Assembly (NCBI GenBank): GCA_964545075.1
Contig: CAZJFS010000113.1
Location: 1 to 14,008, forward strand
Reading direction: 5' to 3'
Source of the DNA: DAOPXV01 sp035352535
GTDB lineage: Bacteria > Muiribacteriota > UBA9980
DNA: 14,008 nt
The notes beneath the pieces were generated by a model. The model was not told where the DNA came from. It ran no database searches and saw only the letters and a list, made by a program, of their open reading frames with translations. The translations under genes and the position numbers were made by a program. Shown piece by piece: positions 7,873-14,008 of this stretch (position 1 is its first letter; every line of letters starts with the position of its first letter).

Positions 7873-8199
7873 ATGAAAGCTATCGCGCTTCTTACAATTT
7901 CAAACGTTTTCATGACATTCGCCTGGTACGGGCATTTAAAATACAAATCATCGCCGCTGTGGACCGCGATTATCGCCAGCTGGCTGATCGCGTTCGTAGA
8001 ATACTGCTTTCAGGTGCCGGCCAACCGCATCGGAAGTTACGACTTTTCAACAGCCCAGCTTAAAACCATACAGGAAGTAATAACCCTTATTGTTTTCGGC
8101 GTTTTCTCGGTGACATACCTGAAGGAGGAATTCAGATGGAATTACCTCATTGCGTTCTCATTTCTCATCTGCGCGGTTTACTTCATGTTTAAAAAATAG
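7873..8199 (+). CDS. DUF486 family small membrane protein
   Basis: 108 residues, the usual size for the family. Four hydrophobic segments (about 1-18, 29-46, 66-84 and 88-106) predict a four-helix inner-membrane protein. The conserved stretches that identify DUF486 are TFAWYGHLK (15-23), EYCFQVPANRIG (43-54) and LKTIQEVITL (63-72), plus a RWN near the last helix. The family is often annotated as DMT (drug/metabolite transporter)-like, but no substrate is established. ATG 7873 has AGGAG (7862-7866) 6 nt upstream. The amidase follows after 24 nt. Family confident, function unknown. Confidence 0.9.
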   Translation: MKAIALLTISNVFMTFAWYGHLKYKSSPLWTAIIASWLIAFVEYCFQVPANRIGSYDFSTAQLKTIQEVITLIVFGVFSVTYLKEEFRWNYLIAFSFLICAVYFMFKK

Positions 8200-8223
8200 C
8201 AATAAAAACCGGAGGATCTTTTT

Positions 8224-9471
8224 ATGAAATATATATGCATTTTAATATATTCCATGGCTATAGTATCGCTCTGCTGCAATGGCGTCATGGCTTCTGAAAA
8301 CGTCGATTTCAAGATCCTTCACGGGAAAAAAATAATCCTCGACCCGGGTCATGGCGGCTCGGATCCAGGCGCGGTGCGTTTCGATACCCGCGAATCGAAG
8401 TTGAATATCGGCGTCGCGAAAAACCTCGAACGCTATCTATCGCTTTTCGGCGCGAGCGTTACGATGACCAGAAACACCGACAGCGAAACCGTTTCGTTAA
8501 ACGATCGTTTTGATATTTCAGAATCCTCGAACCCGGATCTTTTTATTTCCCTTCACCATAACGACGCAAGCGAGAATTTTTACCAGAAAAAAGAATTTAA
8601 AAACGTAAGTGAAGTATATTACGGCCTTATAAACGATGCCGGTTACAGGAACGAACTGCTCGGAATGTCTTTCGCGCGTGAATTCGAATCGTTATACGGC
8701 GTAGGGGCCGTCAATTTAAAACCAGGCTATTTCAGGGTAATAAGAAGCAAAAATATTCCATCCGTTCTTATGGAACCATTTTATATGGGCGACGCGAAGC
8801 TCTCCGGAATATACGGGGACGATTTTTACCTCAGACATGAAGCGATGGTTTATATCAAGGCGATCGCCGGATATTTCAATTCGATAAAAGACGGCGACGA
8901 TCGGAAACCTCCTAAAAAAATAAATGAGTTTTCGGCGGAAACTTTCGAGATAACGCTCTCGGCCGGAAATAGTTCGAACTATCTAGGCCTTCTCTCCGAC
9001 GTTTTGAACGCTTCAGGGCATAAGAGCGCCATATGCTCCGATAAATTTCTGAACGGGAATCATATCAGTGAATTTTATATCGATAAGCTAAAGTTCGCCG
9101 CGCCTGGTCTGGAACCGGAAATGATAGATAATTACATCGAAGCCATTAGATCGAATTCCTGCTCGCCGAAAGTTCATTTTTCAGTTAAATTCGACGAACA
9201 CAGGCCTTGCGCGATATACCATTATTATAGAAGCGACAACGGAAAAAAGTTAGCCGGAATGCTCTCGGAAAAACTCACGGCCGCGGCTAAAACCAAGTTT
9301 TCCACCGTGCCGGATTCCTTTTACATCCTTTCCTCGACGCAGGCGGTAACAGTTGAACTGAATTTAAATCCGTGTCAAATCAATTTAAACGATGGAACTT
9401 CAATATTCGCGGTCAATATGGCGGTTTATAAAGCCATATCTGAATATCTGGCACTAGCGGAGAAAAAATAA
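8224..9471 (+). CDS. Secreted N-acetylmuramoyl-L-alanine amidase (Amidase_3) with a second amidase-like half
   Basis: 415 residues. The N-terminal hydrophobic stretch with a likely cleavage after VMA (residue 23) marks export. It should hydrolyse the bond between N-acetylmuramic acid and L-Ala in peptidoglycan. Amidase_3 (about 33-218) shows all zinc and catalytic positions: His43 in DPGHGGSDPGA, Glu57 in TRESKLN, His111 in SLHHND and Glu184 in MEPFYMGD. Residues about 240-411 appear to repeat the same fold without the zinc His residues: VHFSVKFDE stands where SLHHND would be, and VTVELNLNP (Glu378) where MEPFYMGD would be, followed by a similar terminal helix (AVYKAISEYL). GGAGG (8211-8215) sits 8 nt before the ATG. 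The stop overlaps the next gene's start. Enzyme call confident; the duplicated half is my inference. Confidence 0.93.
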   Translation: MKYICILIYSMAIVSLCCNGVMASENVDFKILHGKKIILDPGHGGSDPGAVRFDTRESKLNIGVAKNLERYLSLFGASVTMTRNTDSETVSLNDRFDISESSNPDLFISLHHNDASENFYQKKEFKNVSEVYYGLINDAGYRNELLGMSFAREFESLYGVGAVNLKPGYFRVIRSKNIPSVLMEPFYMGDAKLSGIYGDDFYLRHEAMVYIKAIAGYFNSIKDGDDRKPPKKINEFSAETFEITLSAGNSSNYLGLLSDVLNASGHKSAICSDKFLNGNHISEFYIDKLKFAAPGLEPEMIDNYIEAIRSNSCSPKVHFSVKFDEHRPCAIYHYYRSDNGKKLAGMLSEKLTAAAKTKFSTVPDSFYILSSTQAVTVELNLNPCQINLNDGTSIFAVNMAVYKAISEYLALAEKK

Positions 9472-10064
9472 TGGAAAATCAAAGCGATATTTTTAAAAAT
9501 ACGGAATTTGAAAACGATACGTTCAATGAAATTTCGGCCCCCGGCGAAGATTTCAAATTTAAAAAATTCACTTCGTGTAATTTTGAAAAGTGCGATTTTA
9601 CCGGCGTCGACTTCACGTCCGCGCTGCTTTCGGACTGCGGCTTCACTGACTGTAATTTAAGCCTCGTCAAATTCGCGGGCGCCAAGCTGCGCGGAGCGAA
9701 ATTTCAGACGTCGAAATTAATGGGCGTCGATTTTTCTCAATGCGACGCCCTTCTGCTGGAGCTTGGTTTCGCGAAATGCCAGATAACCAGCTGCAACTTC
9801 TGCGACCTTAAAATTAAAAACACCGATTTCAAGGACAGCGAGATTAGTGAAAGCGATTTTATAAACACGGATCTTGCCGGCTCGGACTTTTCTTACTGCC
9901 GCTTCAGGGAGACAAATTTTCATAGCGCGAACCTTACAAATGCCAAATTTATCGACGCGCACGGCTACATGATCAACCCTCTCACAAACAAGATCGCTAA
10001 AGCCGTATTTTCAATGCCCGAGGCCATGTCGCTCATCCAGCATCTCGGCATAATAATAAAATAA
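9471..10064 (+). CDS. Pentapeptide-repeat protein
   Basis: 197 residues. A central Phe/Leu recurs every fifth residue: 33, 38, 43, 48, 53, 58, 63, 68, 73, 78, 83, 88, then again 100, 105, 110 and, after an irregular stretch, 120 to 160 in steps of five. This is the right-handed quadrilateral beta-helix. At about 92-98 (DALLLEL) the register shifts by two residues, dividing the helix into two coils as in the Qnr/McbG group. Repeats are Cys-rich (CNFEKCDF). The tail from 166 (YMINP...FSMPEAMSLIQ) predicts a capping helix. Qnr-like members shield DNA gyrase, but most pentapeptide proteins have no known role, so none is claimed. The ATG overlaps the amidase TAA by one base (TAATG), with GGAG (9459-9462) 8 nt upstream, so the two are probably translationally coupled. 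Confidence 0.92.
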   Translation: MENQSDIFKNTEFENDTFNEISAPGEDFKFKKFTSCNFEKCDFTGVDFTSALLSDCGFTDCNLSLVKFAGAKLRGAKFQTSKLMGVDFSQCDALLLELGFAKCQITSCNFCDLKIKNTDFKDSEISESDFINTDLAGSDFSYCRFRETNFHSANLTNAKFIDAHGYMINPLTNKIAKAVFSMPEAMSLIQHLGIIIK

Positions 10065-10091
10065 CATGCCGATAAGGCTTTGAAATATCCT

Positions 10092-11879
10092 TCAAATGCT
10101 GAAACACGCGCCTGAAGATTTTTTCGCCATTTTTATCAGATCAGCCGGTTCGATTATCAATCCGATCTTGCCGTTCCCAATAAACGCCCCGCTCGAAACG
10201 CCCTTGACATTTTCAAGGTCTGAACCGGGCGGTTTTATAACCATCCGCCGCTGGCCTATTATATCGTCCACCAGCAGGGCGTAAAGCGAGCGTTCTTCCT
10301 CTACTACGACAAGAAGGCCTTCATTCGCCTTTTCCACGCGGCCCTCGATGCCAAGTATATCATGCGTTCTAAGCATCGGTATTTTATCCTCTTGCAAACC
10401 AGACGTATCTTCCTTCTGTATAAAAACGCAGGCGTCATCCAACGATGGTTTTATCGTCATTTTAATTTTCCGCATCGGTATTATGAATTTCTGATCGCCT
10501 ATCGTCACGATCATGCCGTCCATCATAGCGGGAGCGATCGGAAATTTTATAGTGAATTTGGCGCCTTCGCCTTTTTTAGATACAATCTCTATAGTTCCTC
10601 GAAGATCTTCTATCGATTTTTTAACGGCGGCCAGACCGGCCAACCGCCCTGGTAAATTTATAAATTCTGACGCCGTTGAAAATCCCGACATAAAAACGAG
10701 ATCGAATATTTCGCCGTCGCTCAATTCATCCGTAGGCCCGATGATCTTGCTTTTAATCGCATTCCTCAATATTTTTTTGCGATCCAGACCTTTGCCGTCG
10801 TCAGTCACTTCCACGACTACATTTCCGCCGCTCTGGAACGCCCGCAATTCTATTTTTCCCGCTTTCGGCTTTCCGGCTTTTTCGCGTCCGGCGGCGTTTT
10901 CGATCCCGTAGTCGATGGCGTCTCTTACAATGCTCGTGAGCGCTTCGCTTATCGAATAGAAGGCATTGCGGTCGATCTCGATTTCATATCCGCGGGCTAT
11001 GAAATCAACGTTTTTATTCGCTGCGCCGGCAACATCGCGAACCAGCAGCGCCAGATTTTGAAATATGGGTTTGAAGCAAGCCTTGCGCGCCGATATGCCG
11101 GCATCCTCAAATTCACGGAGCGCTTTTTCCGCAGCGCCGGAATCCGGACCGGGTTCATGAACCGCTTCCGCATAACTTTTTGCCTTGAAGGCGAGCATTT
11201 CAGCGCAAGGATCGGGCCCGAATGCTTTGTTTTCAACGTGGCGTTCTATTAGTGAACGCAGCGCGTCGAACGAACCGATAGCCAGCGCGGCGCATTCGTC
11301 GTCAAAACTTGATTTGCCGTCGCGAATCTTTTCGAAAACTGTTTCGGCGCGGCGGGTCAGATCATTTATACTATGAAGTTTATAAAAAGGCGCGCTTTCC
11401 CTGATCACGTGAAATGCGCTAAAAAAGGCGTTAATGGCGTTTTTATCGCGCGGAGCCTTTTCAAGATTTAAAAGCGCGGCTTCGGCCGCCAGGAGATTCT
11501 TCATGCTTTCATTCACGAATACGTTCACACTATTTTCCTTTATCATTTTGCATCCTTCAGCGGCCTTTTTTATGGCCGGCTTTTCTATTTCAATGTGCGA
11601 TCTGGCTGAATCGAATAGCCTGTTAATGGTTTCAAGAGCTTTTAAAATTTCATGTTTTTTCATTTTATTTTTTCTTTCCAATATGTCTTCGATAGTCGAT
11701 ATGATCTCTTTTAAAAGGCAATTCACGATATCGTCATTCCATAAATCGACGATAGTTTTTAAAAAACTTGAAATATCCTCCAAAGTTTCGATAGAATCCA
11801 GCTCTATCCTGACTAAAAGAGCGGCGGCATAATCAATGGAATCTATTTCGGGTATGTTCCCGGCTATGATTTTATTCAT
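10092..11879 (-). CDS. Orphan CheA-like protein with degenerate kinase motifs
   Basis: 595 residues from ATG 11879. Residues 1-110 are helical and unassigned. A histidine-phosphotransfer-like domain (about 115-220) carries His157 in HVIRESA, where CheA has HxxKGS. A short helical linker follows, with no P2 domain. The GHKL ATPase-like domain is about 295-450: its N-box reads RDAIDYGIE (319-327), with Asp320 in place of the metal-binding Asn; the G1 box DDGKGLD (360-366) and GFST (399-402) are intact; the G2 box is PGRLAGLAAV (410-419) instead of SGRGVGMDVV. A CheW-like domain (about 455-585) ends the protein. It therefore looks like a CheA whose kinase activity may be weak or lost. The frame stays open upstream to 12254, but that stretch does not look coded; AGGAG (11897-11893) lies 13 nt before the chosen ATG. 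No other chemotaxis gene is in the window. Confidence 0.85.
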   Translation of the reverse strand: MNKIIAGNIPEIDSIDYAAALLVRIELDSIETLEDISSFLKTIVDLWNDDIVNCLLKEIISTIEDILERKNKMKKHEILKALETINRLFDSARSHIEIEKPAIKKAAEGCKMIKENSVNVFVNESMKNLLAAEAALLNLEKAPRDKNAINAFFSAFHVIRESAPFYKLHSINDLTRRAETVFEKIRDGKSSFDDECAALAIGSFDALRSLIERHVENKAFGPDPCAEMLAFKAKSYAEAVHEPGPDSGAAEKALREFEDAGISARKACFKPIFQNLALLVRDVAGAANKNVDFIARGYEIEIDRNAFYSISEALTSIVRDAIDYGIENAAGREKAGKPKAGKIELRAFQSGGNVVVEVTDDGKGLDRKKILRNAIKSKIIGPTDELSDGEIFDLVFMSGFSTASEFINLPGRLAGLAAVKKSIEDLRGTIEIVSKKGEGAKFTIKFPIAPAMMDGMIVTIGDQKFIIPMRKIKMTIKPSLDDACVFIQKEDTSGLQEDKIPMLRTHDILGIEGRVEKANEGLLVVVEEERSLYALLVDDIIGQRRMVIKPPGSDLENVKGVSSGAFIGNGKIGLIIEPADLIKMAKKSSGACFSI

Positions 11880-11993
11880 GATAAAAGCCCAACTCCTTTT
11901 TTTCATTTTCAAACTCATCAAAGCATAAGCCGTGCCAATTTCTCCGAAGACACCTAAGAAGACATTGAAAATCAAAAATATCAGCATGATATG

Positions 11994-12048
11994 GCCGGAA
12001 AGACAAGCCGGAAATTTTTTAAAAAATACTTTTAAAAAACAGCCGGAA
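11994..12048. repeat. Three copies of GCCGGAA
   Basis: The heptamer GCCGGAA occurs at 11994-12000, 12007-12013 and 12042-12048, on the upstream side of the CheA-like gene. Spacing is uneven (13 and 35 nt between starts). This could be a regulator's repeated site or chance. Confidence 0.35.
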
Positions 12049-12050
12049 TT

Positions 12051-12105
12051 AAAAAATCGGATAATTATCCCGCTTCCGAAATGTGAAACTGGAAAAATTA
12101 TCCGA
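12051..12105 (-). terminator. Terminator-like inverted repeat upstream of the CheA-like gene
   Basis: On the minus strand TCGGATAATT (12105-12096) pairs perfectly with AATTATCCGA (12066-12057) and is followed by six T (12056-12051). The 29-nt loop contains a possible inner TTCC/GGAA stem. One arm is also part of the perfect palindrome GGATAATTATCC (12059-12070). It lies about 170 nt before the CheA-like ATG with no other minus-strand gene upstream, so an attenuator in that gene's leader is possible. Confidence 0.4.
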
Positions 12106-12121
12106 ACATTACATACTACAT

Positions 12122-12135
12122 GGCACCTATGTGCC
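12122..12135. repeat. Short hairpin GGCAC-CTAT-GTGCC
   Basis: A perfect 5-bp GC-rich stem with a tetraloop, 25 nt before the plus-strand promoter. It could be an operator or part of a leader RNA; no role can be assigned. Confidence 0.3.
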
Positions 12136-12160
12136 CCGACTGAGAACCGGCATTTTATAA

Positions 12161-12189
12161 TTGAGATTTGACGCCGCGTATGATATAAT
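12161..12189 (+). promoter_or_regulatory. Plus-strand extended -10 promoter upstream of the MerR gene
   Basis: -35 TTGAGA (12161-12166), 17-bp spacer, perfect -10 TATAAT (12184-12189) with TGA directly before it (12181-12183). The predicted start is near 12196, about 160 nt before the MerR ATG and upstream of the separate MerR-type promoter. Confidence 0.65.
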
Positions 12190-12248
12190 TCACAATCAGG
12201 CGTTTTAATAAATAACAGGTTTTGCGTTTGAAGGGTACAGCCATTTAT

Positions 12249-12281
12249 ATTCACCGTACGGTCAGAACTCGTGAATTTTTT
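12249..12281 (+). terminator. Hairpin plus T-tract after the 12161 promoter
   Basis: ATTCAC (12249-12254) can pair with GTGAAT (12271-12276), followed by five T (12277-12281). The perfect palindrome ACCGTACGGT (12253-12262) lies at the left arm and in the loop. The stem is short and AU-rich, so termination would be weak. It could end a transcript of about 85 nt from the promoter at 12161. Confidence 0.3.
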
Positions 12282-12303
12282 ATAAAATATTTTTTAAAAA
12301 CTA

Positions 12304-12334
12304 TTGACCCTGACGCGACGTCATAGTTTATGAT
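12304..12334 (+). promoter_or_regulatory. MerR-type promoter/operator with 19-bp spacer
   Basis: -35 TTGACC (12304-12309) and -10 TATGAT (12329-12334) are 19 bp apart, the over-long spacer that MerR-family activators untwist. The perfect dyad TGACG-CGA-CGTCA (12311-12323) lies inside the spacer. The start near 12341 leaves a very short leader before the MerR ATG. It most likely serves autoregulation. Confidence 0.85.
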
Positions 12335-12354
12335 GATCATCGGAGGTGAATAAA

Positions 12355-13119
12355 ATGTCATATACGGTCAAAGATGTGGCGGAATTATCCGGGGTAAGCA
12401 TAAGAACGCTCCACCACTACGATAATATTGGCCTTCTTGCGCCGGCCGGAAAAAGCGAAGCGGGCTACAGGCAATATTCGGATGAAGACCTCGAAAAACT
12501 CCAGCAGATACTCTTCTTCAGGGAACTGGACTTCGCCCTCGCGGAAATAGCTTCGATCATAGAAAATCCGGACTTCGACAGAAGGCAGGCGCTTATCGGG
12601 CATAAAACCGCCCTTGTCAGAAAAAAGGAACGGCTCGAGGCCATGATCAGATCGTGCGATCAAACCATTAAGGCTATCGAAAGGGGAAAAAATATGCAAA
12701 AGAAAGAGATGTTCGACGGTTTCGATGAAACTAAAATAGAGGAATATAGAAAGGAAGCGCGGGAAAAATACGGAAAAAAGGAAGTCGATGAATGCGAGGC
12801 CAGGACGTCGAAATACACTAAAGGCGACTGGAGCGAAGTCAATGCGCTCGCAAACGATATCTATGAAAAGATCGCCGGGTTTATGCGTAAAAAAATATCG
12901 CCTTCGGCGGCCGAGGTCCAGAAACAGGTGGCCCGCCACTTTTCAATGATAAACGAGAAATTTTACACCTGCGCGCCCGAAGTTTACAGGGGCCTTGGCG
13001 ATCTTTACGTCGATGACGACAGGTTCGCGTCCTTTTACGATAAGTTTGAAAATGGCCTCGCCAAATACATGCGCGAAGCAATGCACGCCTATTGTGACGC
13101 TCTGCCTGAAAAAAATTAA
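12355..13119 (+). CDS. MerR family transcriptional regulator with TipAS ligand-binding domain
   Basis: 254 residues. The N-terminal winged-helix MerR domain (about 2-70) has the hallmark VKDVAELSGVSIRTLHHYD and GLLAP/GYRQYS stretches. A dimerisation coiled coil (about 76-112) follows, then a TipAS-type domain (about 125-252) with GDWSEVNALANDIYEKIAGFM and FYTCAPEVYRGLGDLYV. Its Cys206 sits in the region where TipAS proteins bind thiopeptides. The architecture is that of TipAL and Mta, regulators that sense drugs or hydrophobic ligands and activate multidrug genes. The ATG at 12355 is chosen because GGAGG (12342-12346) lies 8 nt upstream; the in-frame GTG at 12346 overlaps that site. It is preceded by its own 19-bp-spacer promoter. 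No obvious efflux target is adjacent on the same strand. Confidence 0.95.
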   Translation: MSYTVKDVAELSGVSIRTLHHYDNIGLLAPAGKSEAGYRQYSDEDLEKLQQILFFRELDFALAEIASIIENPDFDRRQALIGHKTALVRKKERLEAMIRSCDQTIKAIERGKNMQKKEMFDGFDETKIEEYRKEAREKYGKKEVDECEARTSKYTKGDWSEVNALANDIYEKIAGFMRKKISPSAAEVQKQVARHFSMINEKFYTCAPEVYRGLGDLYVDDDRFASFYDKFENGLAKYMREAMHAYCDALPEKN

Positions 13120-13155
13120 ATACGGATAGAAAAGCATTTTAAAACAAGAAAAAAT

Positions 13156-13181
13156 AAAAAGGCCCTCGCGCGGGCCTTTTT
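13156..13181. terminator. Bidirectional intrinsic terminator
   Basis: AAAAAGGCCC (13156-13165), loop TCGCGC, GGGCCTTTTT (13172-13181): a perfect 10-bp stem with A and T tracts on both sides. It lies between the convergent MerR and hydrolase genes and can serve both strands. Confidence 0.92.
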
Positions 13182-13189
13182 ATTATAAA

Positions 13190-14005
13190 TCACTTCAAAA
13201 ATTCGGCGATGCGGGCGCAATAAGCGTCGGGCCCCGCCGTCATGAAAAGATCGTTATGTCCGGCGCCCGGCACTATATATTTCCGGCGCGTTGAAAGACC
13301 TTTAGAATCAAATAATATATAAGCGTTTTCAACGCTTATCTCGGCATCGTCAGCTCCGTGGATTATAAGCCAGGGCGCCTTCACCGATACCGCCTTTTCA
13401 ACTGAAGGCAGATAATTCGGCGTGAACGGATAGAAAGCCCAGAGCACTTTATTATACCAGACATGGCTGCGGACGGACGAGAACGTCGATTCGGTTATCA
13501 AGCGGTAACAGTCGAATTTTGACGCCAGATAAACCGCCGCGGCACCGCCGAGAGATCTTCCATATATTATTATCTTATGTTTTTTTACGCCCGCTATATT
13601 CAAAAAATGATTGTAAGCCGTTTCAGCGTCGGAGTAAAAATTGCCGATAGATGGGCTCCCGGTGCTTTCGCCATAACCGCGGTAATCATATAAAAATATA
13701 TTCACCCCAAGCTTGTTGCCGGAATAGGCGGACTGATACATCGCCGCGGAAATATTTTCAGCGTTCCCGTGAGCTACGAACATCGATATTTCAGAGGTTT
13801 GGGAGCACGTTATATACCAGCAGTTAAGTTTCGCGCCATCGGCCGTTTCAGCCACGCTCCGCTCATATTTAAAACCGATATCGGAAGGCCGCGCGATGAT
13901 CCTTTTCGCGAACAGCGGAAAGAACACGATGCGATCGGCGAAAGTTATAATCAGTATAAGCGTGACGGCATAAGCGAATATCAGGCTTTTTAAAAGGAAA
14001 AACAA
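13190..14005 (-). CDS. Membrane-anchored alpha/beta hydrolase (Bem46/ABHD13-like); start possibly outside window
   Basis: 271 residues from a TTG at 14005; the frame remains open to the right edge, so the true start may lie beyond. An N-terminal hydrophobic segment (about 3-22) predicts a membrane anchor with the hydrolase on the outer side. The fold shows an oxyanion HGNAENIS (79-86), YDYRGYGES (106-114), the nucleophile elbow GRSLGG with Ser151, acid Asp220 in HGADD and His250 in GAGHND: a complete catalytic triad. This pattern fits the Bem46/ABHD13-type serine hydrolases, usually esterases or thioesterases with undefined substrates. It ends 9 nt from the shared terminator, convergent with the MerR gene. 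Confidence 0.9.
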   Translation of the reverse strand: MFFLLKSLIFAYAVTLILIITFADRIVFFPLFAKRIIARPSDIGFKYERSVAETADGAKLNCWYITCSQTSEISMFVAHGNAENISAAMYQSAYSGNKLGVNIFLYDYRGYGESTGSPSIGNFYSDAETAYNHFLNIAGVKKHKIIIYGRSLGGAAAVYLASKFDCYRLITESTFSSVRSHVWYNKVLWAFYPFTPNYLPSVEKAVSVKAPWLIIHGADDAEISVENAYILFDSKGLSTRRKYIVPGAGHNDLFMTAGPDAYCARIAEFLK

Positions 14006-14008
14006 CCT

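Larger units (their letters stand above)
11880..12354. other. 475-nt intergenic region rich in promoters and hairpins
   Basis: AT-rich, between the divergent CheA-like and MerR genes. It holds the CheA-like ribosome-binding site, three GCCGGAA copies, a minus-strand terminator-like inverted repeat, a small GGCAC/GTGCC hairpin, a plus-strand promoter with a hairpin about 55 nt behind its predicted start, a perfect ACCGTACGGT palindrome (12253-12262) and the MerR promoter. I find no convincing promoter for the CheA-like gene and no credible small ORF. Confidence 0.6.

Noticed and set aside
10046..10096. Possible terminator between the pentapeptide-repeat and CheA-like genes
   Set aside because: CGGCAT/ATGCCG and TTTGAA/TTCAAA can pair, but neither is followed by a T-tract on either strand.
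11932..12171. A 79-codon plus-strand open frame upstream of the MerR gene
   Set aside because: No ribosome-binding site, low-complexity Lys-rich product, and it runs through the inverted repeats of the intergenic region.
12121..12240. Possible c-di-GMP riboswitch around GGCACCTATGTGCC and CAGGTTTTGCG
   Set aside because: The conserved core of known c-di-GMP riboswitches is not present on either strand.
11880..12254. N-terminal extension of the CheA-like protein by 125 residues
   Set aside because: The extra sequence is not protein-like (Cys-rich, mixed), it overlaps promoters and hairpins, and the start at 11879 has its own ribosome-binding site.
12228..12326. A short frame from TTG 12228 to TAG before the MerR gene
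   Set aside because: No Shine-Dalgarno site, a rare start codon and it runs through the MerR operator; likely chance.
12346..12348. GTG start for the MerR gene, three codons upstream
   Set aside because: It overlaps the GGAGG ribosome-binding site, whereas ATG 12355 is placed 8 nt after it.

Overview
The window looks like chromosomal DNA of an uncultured or little-studied, probably anaerobic or facultative bacterium. That is an inference from the gene content: two radical-SAM enzymes, a split transketolase, a lipoprotein with a Gly-rich linker and a TipA-type MerR regulator. Codon use is mixed, AT-leaning with many GCG/GAA/CGC codons. Shine-Dalgarno sites are strong (GGAGG), and promoters of the sigma-70 type are close to consensus. 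I cannot name the phylum. There are no tRNAs, rRNAs, CRISPR arrays or insertion sequences, and no gene is obviously broken.

Layout. (1) Positions 1-1723, minus: a large surface lipoprotein that runs off the left edge, behind a strong promoter and a leader of about 200 nt that holds a terminator-like hairpin. (2) 2067-5782, minus: a three-gene operon of a B12-binding-type radical SAM enzyme, a second radical SAM enzyme with a reduced SPASM-like cysteine cluster, and a metal-dependent dehydrogenase of the glycerol-1-phosphate/dehydroquinate synthase superfamily. (3) 5783-5934: a compact divergent promoter pair. (4) 5935-7762, plus: the two halves of transketolase. (5) 7783-10064, plus: a DUF486 membrane protein, a secreted N-acetylmuramoyl-L-alanine amidase whose C-terminal half looks like a second, decayed amidase fold, and a pentapeptide-repeat protein whose start overlaps the amidase stop. 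(6) 10092-11879, minus: an orphan CheA-like protein with degenerate phosphotransfer and ATP-binding motifs. (7) 11880-12354: an intergenic region rich in hairpins and promoters. (8) 12355-13119, plus: a TipA-type MerR regulator with a textbook 19-bp-spacer promoter and operator. (9) 13156-13181: a bidirectional terminator. (10) 13190-14005, minus: a membrane-anchored alpha/beta hydrolase reaching the right edge.

How the parts may work together. The radical-SAM/dehydrogenase operon is the best candidate for an undescribed biosynthetic pathway. No product can be read from the sequence. It sits back-to-back with the transketolase genes, which could supply sugar phosphates, but that link is only positional. 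The amidase/pentapeptide pair suggests cell-wall or stress functions. The MerR gene appears to control itself. The CheA-like protein has no chemotaxis neighbours in this window.
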